Positions 1-6,976 of a DNA stretch of 19,215 nt are shown in pieces. The notes below the pieces were generated by a model. It saw nothing but the letters and a program-made list of their open reading frames with translations, was not told the origin of the DNA and ran no database searches. A program made the position numbers and the translations under genes. The DNA is from Pseudomonadota bacterium (lineage in GTDB: Bacteria; Pseudomonadota; Gammaproteobacteria; Steroidobacterales; Steroidobacteraceae), in assembly GCA_021808195.1 (NCBI GenBank), contig JAKBCE010000051.1:1-19215 (forward strand), given 5' to 3'. Numbering within the stretch: the stretch's first letter is position 1; every line of letters begins with the position of its first letter.

Positions 1-16
1 GTCGCTGAGTTTCCAT
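1..16 (-). CDS. 5' end of an unidentified gene, cut by the left edge
   Basis: Only the first five codons (ATG, reading M-E-T-Q-R) lie in the window. The start is supported by a GGTGGAG Shine-Dalgarno-like sequence about nine bases upstream of the ATG, and by its position downstream of the ANTAR regulator on the same strand. Five residues cannot identify a product. ANTAR regulators of the NasT/NasR type often sit beside nitrate or nitrite assimilation genes, so a nitrite-reductase-type gene is one guess, based on context only. Confidence 0.35.
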
Positions 17-187
17 GATCACGCACTCCACCATCGGCGCGCCGAGCGATGCGCGGCGCACGGGCGTATGAGAGGGCGAGTCGGGGCCCCGGTGAGTTGG
101 GGGGGCGCGGGAGAGCCGGCGCCGGGATAGACGCGGCGTGCGTCTGAGCAGAGGCGCACGGAATAAGGTGCGTCCGGGTTTTTTATG
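17..187 (-). promoter_or_regulatory. Leader with competing hairpins between the ANTAR gene and the next gene
   Basis: Reading the minus strand, three related segments follow the ANTAR stop codon: CGCAC (168-172), CGTGCG (155-160) and CGCACG (137-142). The first and second can pair around an 8-base loop. The second and third can pair around a 12-base loop, which may contain a few extra pairs. The two stems exclude each other. Another stem, GCGCCG/CGGCGC, lies just before the ribosome binding site of the next gene. ANTAR proteins act by binding paired stem-loops in leaders, so a switch is plausible. The canonical hexaloop (A at position 1, G at 4) is not clear, and there is no U-run terminator. 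Confidence 0.3.
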
Positions 188-862
188 TTATCTGGATTTC
201 GCCGCGGGACTGCGAACCCGGTCACAGTCCGGCTCGGTAAGCGTGCGCCGTGGCAGCCTGCCGAGTTCGTTGATCGCCTCCAGCGCGGTCAGCATGCCGG
301 CGGCGCTGTCGAGCAGCCGCATGCGCCGCGCGCGCGCCGCGGCCCGCAGCGTCTCGAATGCGTCCTGCCGGCTCAGGTGCAGCCGCTCCATCAGCACGCC
401 GCACGCCATGCTGATGGTCCGCGAGCGCTCGAGCGCCTCGCTCATGCGCACGAGTCGCGTCCGCAGCTCCCGAACTTCGGCCGAGCGCTGCAGCGCCCCG
501 AGAATCACCGGGACGCACTGCGGCAAGGTCGGATAGCTGCCGGCGAGGAACGCGAGTGCGCCATGCTCGGCGGCAGCGGCTGCGCCACGCTCGTCCCACT
601 GCGCCGCGAACACGATGAACGGAATCTCGAGCATGCCGGAGAGCGTCGCGCCGAGGGCGTAATCCGGTTCGGCTCCGGCGGCGACGCAGAGCACCACCAG
701 ATCGGCCGTCTCGGCGCTCACCGCAGCCATCAAGTCGGCCGGATCGGCGTGCACGGCGGCGTGGTGTCCGCGCTCGAGGAGCAGATCCGCCAGACGCGCC
801 CCGACCGACGTGTCGCTCGCGGTGATGAGTATCCGCCAGGATTGGGCGCGCTGGGTGGTCAC
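188..862 (-). CDS. ANTAR-domain antitermination regulator with degenerate receiver domain
   Basis: A 224-residue protein with an N-terminal receiver-like fold (about residues 8-125) and a C-terminal ANTAR domain (about 141-200). The ANTAR part shows the typical helices with GVLMER, the Ala-Phe-Leu spacing of DAFETLRAAAR, and the final LDSAAGMLTALEAI helix. ANTAR proteins such as NasT and AmiR bind hairpins in nascent mRNA and prevent termination. The phosphate-accepting Asp of the receiver appears replaced by Cys59 (ADLVVLCV), and the conserved Lys is not seen, so control by phosphorylation is unlikely. The start chosen is a GTG with AGGAG 13 bases upstream. It gives a length close to NasT. 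An in-frame ATG at 1132 would add 90 residues of unfamiliar, Arg-rich sequence without a good ribosome site. The next gene downstream may be its target. Confidence 0.75.
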   Translation of the reverse strand: MTTQRAQSWRILITASDTSVGARLADLLLERGHHAAVHADPADLMAAVSAETADLVVLCVAAGAEPDYALGATLSGMLEIPFIVFAAQWDERGAAAAAEHGALAFLAGSYPTLPQCVPVILGALQRSAEVRELRTRLVRMSEALERSRTISMACGVLMERLHLSRQDAFETLRAAARARRMRLLDSAAGMLTALEAINELGRLPRRTLTEPDCDRVRSPAAKSR

Positions 863-1226
863 TTCGTCTGCATCGCTCCTCTGCCGTACCGGCGCACCGC
901 CTGGGTCGGTATGCGCCGTTCCCGATCGCGGCAGGCGGGAGGTGCCGCGGCCGTCTTCCCGGGGCGCTACCGCCCGCGCGGCTCGCCGAGCCCGCACCGG
1001 CTCGCTCACCAGGACCTCGCTGGCGCATCGAGAGAATCGTGACTGATCGCCTGCTGATACACAGTGAGCAATTCGCGCTGAATCGAGCCTGAATGTCTCG
1101 CGCCCCGTCGCCAGGTTGAGACGGTGCGGCATCGGCGCGCATTCTGAGCCCGCACGCTGCGCACGACTGCTCCATTTGTCATAACAATCGATTTTTTGCG
1201 CGGGCGCTCGCCCGTGCCGGGAGGTG
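863..1226. other. 364-base intergenic region between the GntR and ANTAR genes
   Basis: No convincing gene is seen. The long minus-strand frame crossing it has no ribosome site and unusual composition. The only distinct patch is AT-rich at about 1174-1197, with a short inverted repeat TTGT-CATA-ACAA (1176-1187) beside a run of six T. On the minus strand this A-rich stretch could lie upstream of a promoter for the ANTAR gene, but no clear -35/-10 pair is visible. Confidence 0.4.
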
Positions 1227-1967
1227 TCAGCCGGCGCCTCGGGCGGCGCGACGCGCGGCCGGCTGCGCCGAGGTAGTCTCGATCAATTCCAACACTGCCC
1301 CGATCAGCGCACGCATTGCGAGCGCGGCGCGCTCGGCATCGCCTGCAACGATGGCATCGAGCACCTCCTCATGTTGGGCGATGCCTGCGGCACGACCCTT
1401 GATTCGGTTGGTGAAGCGGATCGAGATGCGCAGTGCCGTGTTGATCATCGGATCGAGCTGCGCAAAGAAGCGGTTGCCGGTGGCGGCGAGCACCGCGGTA
1501 TGGAAAGCGATGTCAGCCGCCACCGGCTCGTCATCGCCCTGGCCGGCGGCCTGCATGCGCTCGAGGCCGGCGCGAATCTCCTCGATCGCCTCGCGATCGG
1601 CGCGGCTCGCTGCGAGCGCCGCGGCGGCCGGCTCGATGGCGAGGCGCATTTCGGTGAACTCCGCGAGCAACTGCAGGGAAAATTTCCGCTCGAGCAGCCA
1701 GCGCAGGACATCCGGGTCGAGCAGATTCCACTGTGACTCCGGGGTGACGCTCGTCCCCTGACGCGGTCGGGCCCGCAGCAGGCCCTTGGCCGTGAGCATC
1801 TTCACCGCTTCGCGCGTAACCGAGCGGCTGGTGCCGTGCTGGCGCGACAGCTCCCCTTCGGTCGGAAAGGGCTGCGCGGCGAACGCGCCGGTGACGATCA
1901 GTTGCCCGAGGGTCTCGACCAGGCCATAGGTCAAGCTGCGTTCGCGCGGATTTCTCGGTTGGGCCAC
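1227..1967 (-). CDS. GntR-family (FadR/FCD) regulator, DgoR-like
   Basis: A 246-residue repressor with an N-terminal winged helix (about 10-72: PTEGELSRQHGTSRSVTREAVKML, then the wing RARPRQGTSV) and a C-terminal all-helical FCD ligand domain (about 98-232). The linker QWNLLDPDVLRWLLE closely resembles E. coli DgoR as I recall it (QWNYLDTDVLQWVLE); DgoR controls galactonate use. D152, H156 and H199 fit FCD metal ligands, but the usual extra histidines appear missing (RISIRF; MRALI). The start is a GTG with a weak ribosome site. It is divergent from a sugar-acid dehydratase, with 148 bases between them. The likely role is repression of that gene, and perhaps of the lactonase-dgoK pair, relieved by a sugar acid. 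Family is certain; ligand is inferred. Confidence 0.88.
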   Translation of the reverse strand: MAQPRNPRERSLTYGLVETLGQLIVTGAFAAQPFPTEGELSRQHGTSRSVTREAVKMLTAKGLLRARPRQGTSVTPESQWNLLDPDVLRWLLERKFSLQLLAEFTEMRLAIEPAAAALAASRADREAIEEIRAGLERMQAAGQGDDEPVAADIAFHTAVLAATGNRFFAQLDPMINTALRISIRFTNRIKGRAAGIAQHEEVLDAIVAGDAERAALAMRALIGAVLELIETTSAQPAARRAARGAG

Positions 1968-2051
1968 GGATACATCTTTCGCATCAGCTCAGGTGAGGGC
2001 GACCGCAGTATATCCGCCTCGAGCGGTCATCCGCGGCCTGCGGACGGGGGT

Positions 2052-2087
2052 TTGCTTCCCGTCCGCCTTATTATATGATTATTAATC
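2052..2087 (+). promoter_or_regulatory. Candidate promoter and operator of the dehydratase gene
   Basis: TTGCTT (2052-2057) and TATGAT (2074-2079), 16 bases apart, form a reasonable sigma70 promoter in an otherwise GC-rich region. The -10 box overlaps GATTATTAATC (2077-2087), a perfect palindrome around a central T and a good candidate GntR operator. TGATTATT (2076-2083) recurs at 13685-13692, upstream of the lactonase gene. Assignment to the neighbouring repressor is inferred. Confidence 0.45.
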
Positions 2088-2115
2088 TCAACCCAGGATT
2101 CGAAACGGGACAGGC

Positions 2116-3927
2116 ATGAGCGGATCGGAACGCGATCGGAACTCCAAGCCCCAGCTGCGCTCGCGCGCCTGGTTCGACGATCCGGCCGACCCGGGCATGA
2201 CGGCGCTGCACCTCGAGCGCTACCTCAATTATGGCCTGACGCTCGAGGAGCTGCAGTCCGGCAAGCCCATCATCGGCATTGCCCAGACCGGCTCGGACCT
2301 CTCGCCCTGCAACCGCCACCATCTGGTCCTCGCCGAACGCGTTGCCGCCGGCATCCGTGCCGCCGGCGGCGTGCCGATCGAGTTTCCCGTGCACCCGATC
2401 CAGGAGACGAGCCGCCGGCCGACCGCCGCGCTCGATCGCAATCTCGCCTACCTAGGCCTCGTCGAGGTGCTGCACGGCTATCCGCTCGACGGTGTCGTAC
2501 TCACGATCGGCTGCGACAAGACCACTCCGGCCTGCCTGATGGCCGCCGCCACGGTCGACATCCCGGCCGTGGCGCTCTCGGTCGGACCGATGCTCAACGG
2601 TTGGTTCGAAGGCAAGCGAGTCGGCTCCGGCACCATCGTCTGGGAGTCGCGCCAGCTGCTCGCCGCCGGCAAGATCGACTACGACGGCTTCATGCAGCGG
2701 GTCACCGCCTCGACCTCCTCGACGGGCTACTGCAACGTCATGGGCACGGCGAGCACGATGAATGCCATCGCCGAGGCACTCGGCATGCAGCTGCCGGGCT
2801 CGGCGGCGATCCCCGCCCCGCATCGGGAACGCGCGCAGATCGCCTACGAGACCGGCGTGCGCATCGTGCAGATGGTGCACGAGGATCTCAGACCCTCGGC
2901 CCTCATGACGCGCGATGCGCTCCTCAATGCCATCGTGGTGAGCTCCGCCATCGGCGGCTCGACCAACGCGCCGATCCACCTCGCGGCGATCGCGCGGCAC
3001 ATGGGTGTGCAACTGAGCCTCGAGGACTGGCAGACCTACGGGTACGAGGTACCGTTGCTGGTGAACCTGCAGCCGGCCGGGGAATATCTGGCCGAGGACT
3101 TCCACCGCGCCGGCGGCGTGCCCGCCGTGGTCAATCAGCTGATGCAGCGCGGCCTGATCCGTGAGCACGCCCTGACTGCCAATGGTCGCACGCTCGGGGA
3201 GAACTGCCGCGGCCGCCCGATCACCGACCCCGAAGTGATCCGCACGATTGATCGGCCACTGAAGGACAACGCGGGCTTCATCGTGATGCGCGGCAACCTG
3301 TTCGACTCGGCCATCATGAAGACGAGCGTGATCTCCGAGGACTTCCGGCACCGCTACCTGAGCAATCCGAAGGATCCGGACGCATTCGAGGGACCGGTGG
3401 TCGTGTTCGACGGCCCGGAGGACTACCACAAGCGCATCGACGACCCGGCACTCGGCATTGACGCGAACACCGTGTTGGTGATGCGCGGCACCGGACCCAT
3501 CGGCTACCCAGGCTCCGCGGAAGTCGTCAACATGCGCCCGCCGAGCTACCTGATCAAACAGGGCATCAGCGCCCTGCCGTGCATCGGTGACGGACGTCAG
3601 TCGGGCACCTCTGGATCACCTTCGATTCTCAACGCGTCGCCGGAAGCGGCCGCCGGCGGCGCACTGGCGTTGCTGAAGAGCGGCGATCGGATCCGGATCG
3701 ATCTGCGCAAGCGCGAAGTGAACGTGCAACTCGACGCACAGCAGCTCGCCGAGCGGCGCGAGGCGCTCGAGGCCGCCGGTGGTTATCGCTTTCCGCCCTC
3801 CCAGACGCCGTGGCAACAGATCCAGCGCGCCATGGTCGGACAGCTCGGGGAGGGCATGATCCTCAACGGCGCGGAGCAGTTCCAGCGCGTCGAGGCTCGT
3901 TTCGGGGTACCGCGCGACAATCACTGA
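2116..3927 (+). CDS. IlvD/Edd-family sugar-acid dehydratase (xylonate/arabinonate dehydratase type)
   Basis: A 603-residue iron-sulfur, Mg-dependent dehydratase converting an aldonic acid to its 2-keto-3-deoxy acid. The whole length closely follows Caulobacter D-xylonate dehydratase as I recall it: RSRAWFDDP near the start, [38 protein letters not shown] and GDGRQSG. Cluster ligands are probably C65, C133 and C206; D134 and K135 fit the Mg site, and S496 in GDGRQSG the proposed catalytic serine. The length matches sugar-acid members rather than IlvD itself. GGGA lies just before the ATG. The substrate cannot be fixed from sequence: the subfamily suggests pentonates, while the DgoR-like neighbour and dgoK in this window suggest D-galactonate. 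Dihydroxy-acid dehydratase of branched-chain synthesis is unlikely. Confidence 0.9.
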   Translation: MSGSERDRNSKPQLRSRAWFDDPADPGMTALHLERYLNYGLTLEELQSGKPIIGIAQTGSDLSPCNRHHLVLAERVAAGIRAAGGVPIEFPVHPIQETSRRPTAALDRNLAYLGLVEVLHGYPLDGVVLTIGCDKTTPACLMAAATVDIPAVALSVGPMLNGWFEGKRVGSGTIVWESRQLLAAGKIDYDGFMQRVTASTSSTGYCNVMGTASTMNAIAEALGMQLPGSAAIPAPHRERAQIAYETGVRIVQMVHEDLRPSALMTRDALLNAIVVSSAIGGSTNAPIHLAAIARHMGVQLSLEDWQTYGYEVPLLVNLQPAGEYLAEDFHRAGGVPAVVNQLMQRGLIREHALTANGRTLGENCRGRPITDPEVIRTIDRPLKDNAGFIVMRGNLFDSAIMKTSVISEDFRHRYLSNPKDPDAFEGPVVVFDGPEDYHKRIDDPALGIDANTVLVMRGTGPIGYPGSAEVVNMRPPSYLIKQGISALPCIGDGRQSGTSGSPSILNASPEAAAGGALALLKSGDRIRIDLRKREVNVQLDAQQLAERREALEAAGGYRFPPSQTPWQQIQRAMVGQLGEGMILNGAEQFQRVEARFGVPRDNH

Positions 3928-4300
3928 TCGACCTGGCGCGGCTTGACCATCGCGGCGCGGGGTCCTACCGTCTGGCGCGAGCCCCGAGCGGGCTCGCCTT
4001 CGGAGACCGCCATGACCGAGAGCCGTCCACCTCTACCCCCGTTCACCAGCGAAAGCGCAGCCGCCAAGGTCCGCGCGGCCGAAGACGCCTGGAACAATCG
4101 TACTGGCTTTGTTCGTGTCTCGGCAGACGGGGCGTCGCGAGCGGATCCCAACCTCGGAACCTGCGCGCACCGACATCCCACGAATGGGACGGTCGAAAGC
4201 GCCCCGCACTGCTGCGACAGCCTCGCGGTCTTGCGCCGCGCCGCCCCGGCTCGACCCATCACGCCTCGGGGACCGCTGCACATCCGCACCGGCCACACAC
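3928..4300. other. 373-base region without an intact gene
   Basis: The region lies between the convergent ends of the dehydratase and histidine kinase genes. It holds the DUF1348 remnant described separately (4012 to about 4100). The remaining bases show no recognisable gene, tRNA or clear terminator. Confidence 0.5.
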
Positions 4301-4404
4301 TCAGCCGTCCTGGACTCCGTGCCGTGGCAGCCGAACCACGGCGATGGCGCCGCGGGAACTCTCGCGGTTCACGAGCCGCAGACTGCCGCCATGTGCCTCG
4401 ATGA
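4012..4404 (+). pseudogene. Truncated remnant of a DUF1348 (SnoaL-like) gene
   Basis: The ATG at 4012 has GGAG at 4001-4004. The first 29 or so residues (MTESRPPLPPFTSES, then AAAKVRAAEDAWN) read like the N-terminus of DUF1348 proteins, small NTF2/SnoaL-fold proteins of about 150 residues. In that family the segment after AEDAWN normally continues with SRDP and a conserved region rich in Trp and Arg. Here it changes to unrelated sequence (from about 4100), although the frame stays open to 4404 and runs over the 3' end of the kinase gene on the other strand. The intact start signal plus abrupt loss of similarity suggests a deletion or rearrangement removed the rest. The extent of homology was judged from memory. 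Confidence 0.55.
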
Positions 4405-5611
4405 CCTGGCGCGCCAGCAGCAGCCCTATCCCGCTGCCACCCGGCTTGGTGGTGAAGAACGGAACGAACAGGTTCTCGGTGCTCGCAATGCCCGGACCGT
4501 CGTCCTCGACTTCAATGTTCACGAACATGCCCTCGCGGCCCCACCGGATGCGAACGCCCCCCCCGGTCTCCAGCGTCGCTTCTGCCGCGTTGCGCACCAG
4601 ATTGATCAGGGCTTGTTCGACCTGCGCCCGGTCGAGAAATGCATCCTGCGCGCCGTCGCACTGCACGAGGACCGTCACGCGCTCCTCGAGCGTCACGACA
4701 TGGCGGATCAACTCGCCAAGATCGAGGTGCTCTCGATTCGGCGGTGGCAGACGTGCAAGCTCAGCATAACGGCGGATGAAGCCGCCGAGTGTACGGCTGC
4801 GACGCTCGATCAGCTCCAAGCCTTCCTCAAGAGTCCGATCATCCTGATGCTCGCGTTCCCTCAACAGATTCGCAGTGGTCTGAATGGACCCGAGCGAGTT
4901 GTTGATCTCATGACCGAGCACCCGGATGAGCCGCCGCCATGCGTGGCGCTCCTGCTCGCGCAGCGCGCGGCTTACGTCGGTCACGACGAGCAACCGATGC
5001 GGCCTGCCGTGGCGGCGGAATACGACGCGCCGGACCTCCCAGGGCCCCTCACCGGCTGGAAAGTCGCGTCGCTCGATGAAGGGAGCCGGCTGCTGCAGCC
5101 AGGGTCTCAGACCGAGTTGCGACGCCGCGCGTCCGACGAGTTCCGCAGCCGGTGCGCCGAGCAGCGTCTCTGCGGCCGGATTCAGCTCGACGAGTCGATC
5201 CTGCGCATCAACGATCAGCACCCCCAGATCCAGACTGGCCAGCAGCTGCGACAGCAGCGCATCGGTCTCCCTGCCGTGACGCCGCTCGCCGCCGAGGTGT
5301 GCGGCAAGCGCATTGAACTCCTCAGCCACCTCGCCGGCGGCGCCGCCTCCGGCACGCAACCTGAGCCCATAATCCTCGGCACGCAGGCCCTGCAGGAGAC
5401 TCGCCAGGCGCTGCAGGAATCGGACGCGAGTTCGCAAGGCAAGCGCGAGGCCCACACCGAGCCACAGGACGGCCAACGCAAATGTCCACCCAAACGTCGC
5501 ACCGGCAAGCCGGATCCCCACCGCCGGCAGTACCGCCAGCGTCAACATCGGCAACACCGCCAGCATGGCCAGACCCGTGCCGCGCCCGTGTCCCGAGTCG
5601 CCGCGACTCAT
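4301..5611 (-). CDS. NtrY-type sensor histidine kinase
   Basis: A 436-residue inner-membrane kinase. Two hydrophobic helices (about 13-34 and 40-59) are joined by only a few residues, so there is almost no periplasmic sensor. A HAMP-like segment follows (about 60-110), then a PAS domain (about 115-215), the dimerisation/phosphoacceptor helix with H234 in LGHEINNSLGSI, and a HATPase domain with NLVRNAAEA (N box), DDGPGI (G1) and GSGIGLLLARQVIEAHGG (G2). The start ATG overlaps the stop of the response-regulator gene by ATGA, indicating translational coupling. An in-frame upstream ATG would add 49 residues inside the regulator gene and is less likely. It should phosphorylate the adjacent NtrC-type activator. 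As the last gene of the export operon, it probably senses membrane or cytoplasmic stress. Confidence 0.9.
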   Translation of the reverse strand: MSRGDSGHGRGTGLAMLAVLPMLTLAVLPAVGIRLAGATFGWTFALAVLWLGVGLALALRTRVRFLQRLASLLQGLRAEDYGLRLRAGGGAAGEVAEEFNALAAHLGGERRHGRETDALLSQLLASLDLGVLIVDAQDRLVELNPAAETLLGAPAAELVGRAASQLGLRPWLQQPAPFIERRDFPAGEGPWEVRRVVFRRHGRPHRLLVVTDVSRALREQERHAWRRLIRVLGHEINNSLGSIQTTANLLREREHQDDRTLEEGLELIERRSRTLGGFIRRYAELARLPPPNREHLDLGELIRHVVTLEERVTVLVQCDGAQDAFLDRAQVEQALINLVRNAAEATLETGGGVRIRWGREGMFVNIEVEDDGPGIASTENLFVPFFTTKPGGSGIGLLLARQVIEAHGGSLRLVNRESSRGAIAVVRLPRHGVQDG

Positions 5612-6954
5612 CCGCGCAGCTTCTCCAGGCGCCGATACAGCGCGCTGCGGCTCACGCCGAGCTTCGCCGCCGCAGCCGTCGCGTCGCCGCCACAGCTCTC
5701 GAGCGCGCGGCGCACCACATAGCGCTCGGCCTGCTCCAGAGTCAGATTGTCCAGACACTCCGTCTTCGCCCCGCCGGGAAGACGCAAGTCCGCCACTTCG
5801 ATCTGTTCCCCCGCGGCCAGCAGCGCCGCCCGTTGCATGACATGCGCCAGCTCGCGCACGTTTCCCGGCCAGTCGTAGCTCTCAAGCGCCCGCTCCGCAC
5901 TGGCACTGAGCGATAATGTGCGGCCCTCAGGATGCCCGCTGCGCGCCAGGAACTGCCGCGCGAGCAAGGGGACGTCCTCGCGCCGTGCGCGCAGCGCCGG
6001 CAGCACGATTTCGACTGCGTTGAGACGAAAGAACAGGTCCTCGCGAAAGCGCCCGCTCTCGATCAGCCGACGCACCTCCGCGTTGGTCGCCGCAATGATC
6101 CGCGCCTCCGTCCGGCGCGAGACGGTATCGCCGACACGCTCGTAGGTACCCTCCTCGAGCACGTGCAGCAGCCGGGCCTGTTGCGCCGGCGTGATATTGG
6201 CAATCTCATCCAGAAACAGCGTGCCACCGCGGGCCCGCTCGATGCGTCCCGCACGATCGCTGCGGGCATCGGTAAAAGCACCTTTGACGTGACCGAAGAG
6301 CTCGCTCTCGAAGAGCGCCTCCGCCAGGCCGCCCAGATTGACACTGACGAACGGTCCGTCACAGCGCAGCGAGTGACGATGAATCCAGCGCGCGATCAGA
6401 CCCTTGCCGGTCCCGCTCTCACCGGTCAGAAGCACCGGCACATCGGAGGCCGCAACACGCCGGGCCATGTCCAGCACCTCGCCCATGGCACGGGAGCGGA
6501 ACACCGGTTCATCGTCCGCCGACTCCGCCACGGACACGCCCTCCTCCAGGCTGAGCTCCCGGCCGCGCGCGTCCGCCCGTGCCAGATGAGTGCCCACCAG
6601 GGAGCGCAACCGGGCGTTCTCCCAGGGCTTCTCGAGAAAATCCTCAGCACCGAGCTGCAGAGCCTGTACCGCAAGCGAGACTGTGGCCCAGCCGGTGAGC
6701 ACCACTACCGGCAGCGCACTGTCCATCGCCTTGATCTGCTCAAGCAGTGCTAGGCCTTCGGCGCCCGAGGTCGTATCGCGCTGGTAGTTCATGTCGAGCA
6801 GCACCAGCGCGGGGCGCTGCTGGCGCAGTGAACTCAGCGTTTCCGCAGGACTGGCGGTCGTATTGACCTCGCACCCGCAATCGCGCAGCAGCAGCGAGAG
6901 GGCCTGGCGCACGTCGGGATCGTCGTCCGCGATCAGAATCACAGGCTTTGCCAT
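5608..6954 (-). CDS. NtrC-family sigma54-dependent response regulator
   Basis: A 448-residue activator with three domains. The receiver (about 4-120) has D10/D11, phosphoacceptor D54 in LVLLDMN, T87 and K109. The AAA+ domain (about 150-380) has Walker A GESGTGKG (178-185), GAFTDA (225-230) and Walker B GGTLFLDEIA. The Fis-type helix-turn-helix is at the C-terminus (about 405-446, AAAKLGVSRSALYRRL). GAFTDA stands in place of the classical sigma54-contact loop GAFTGA; I recall this variant from related regulators tied to MacB-type operons, so it is probably functional. The start at MAKPVILIADDD is set by the receiver; the longer frame overlaps the permease gene. When phosphorylated by the next gene product it should activate the sigma54 promoter at 11546-11561, making the operon autoregulated. 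Confidence 0.9.
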   Translation of the reverse strand: MAKPVILIADDDPDVRQALSLLLRDCGCEVNTTASPAETLSSLRQQRPALVLLDMNYQRDTTSGAEGLALLEQIKAMDSALPVVVLTGWATVSLAVQALQLGAEDFLEKPWENARLRSLVGTHLARADARGRELSLEEGVSVAESADDEPVFRSRAMGEVLDMARRVAASDVPVLLTGESGTGKGLIARWIHRHSLRCDGPFVSVNLGGLAEALFESELFGHVKGAFTDARSDRAGRIERARGGTLFLDEIANITPAQQARLLHVLEEGTYERVGDTVSRRTEARIIAATNAEVRRLIESGRFREDLFFRLNAVEIVLPALRARREDVPLLARQFLARSGHPEGRTLSLSASAERALESYDWPGNVRELAHVMQRAALLAAGEQIEVADLRLPGGAKTECLDNLTLEQAERYVVRRALESCGGDATAAAAKLGVSRSALYRRLEKLRG

Positions 6955-6976
6955 GTTTCGATTATGCCTGCTCGGA

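Noticed and set aside
135..185. Hairpin and T-run as a plus-strand terminator
   Set aside because: The T-run follows the short 155-172 hairpin by several bases and no plus-strand gene enters from the left. The segment was better described as a leader of the minus-strand gene.
185..1042. A 285-codon plus-strand open frame
   Set aside because: It is antisense to the ANTAR gene, with composition typical of an antisense shadow.
1192..1214. GGGCG/CGCCC hairpin next to six T as terminator of the GntR gene
   Set aside because: On the minus strand the hairpin is followed by A rather than U, and on the plus strand the T-run precedes the hairpin, so neither orientation fits an intrinsic terminator.
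4109..5722. A 537-codon plus-strand open frame
   Set aside because: It is antisense to the histidine kinase, which has complete domain motifs. High GC makes long antisense frames common here.
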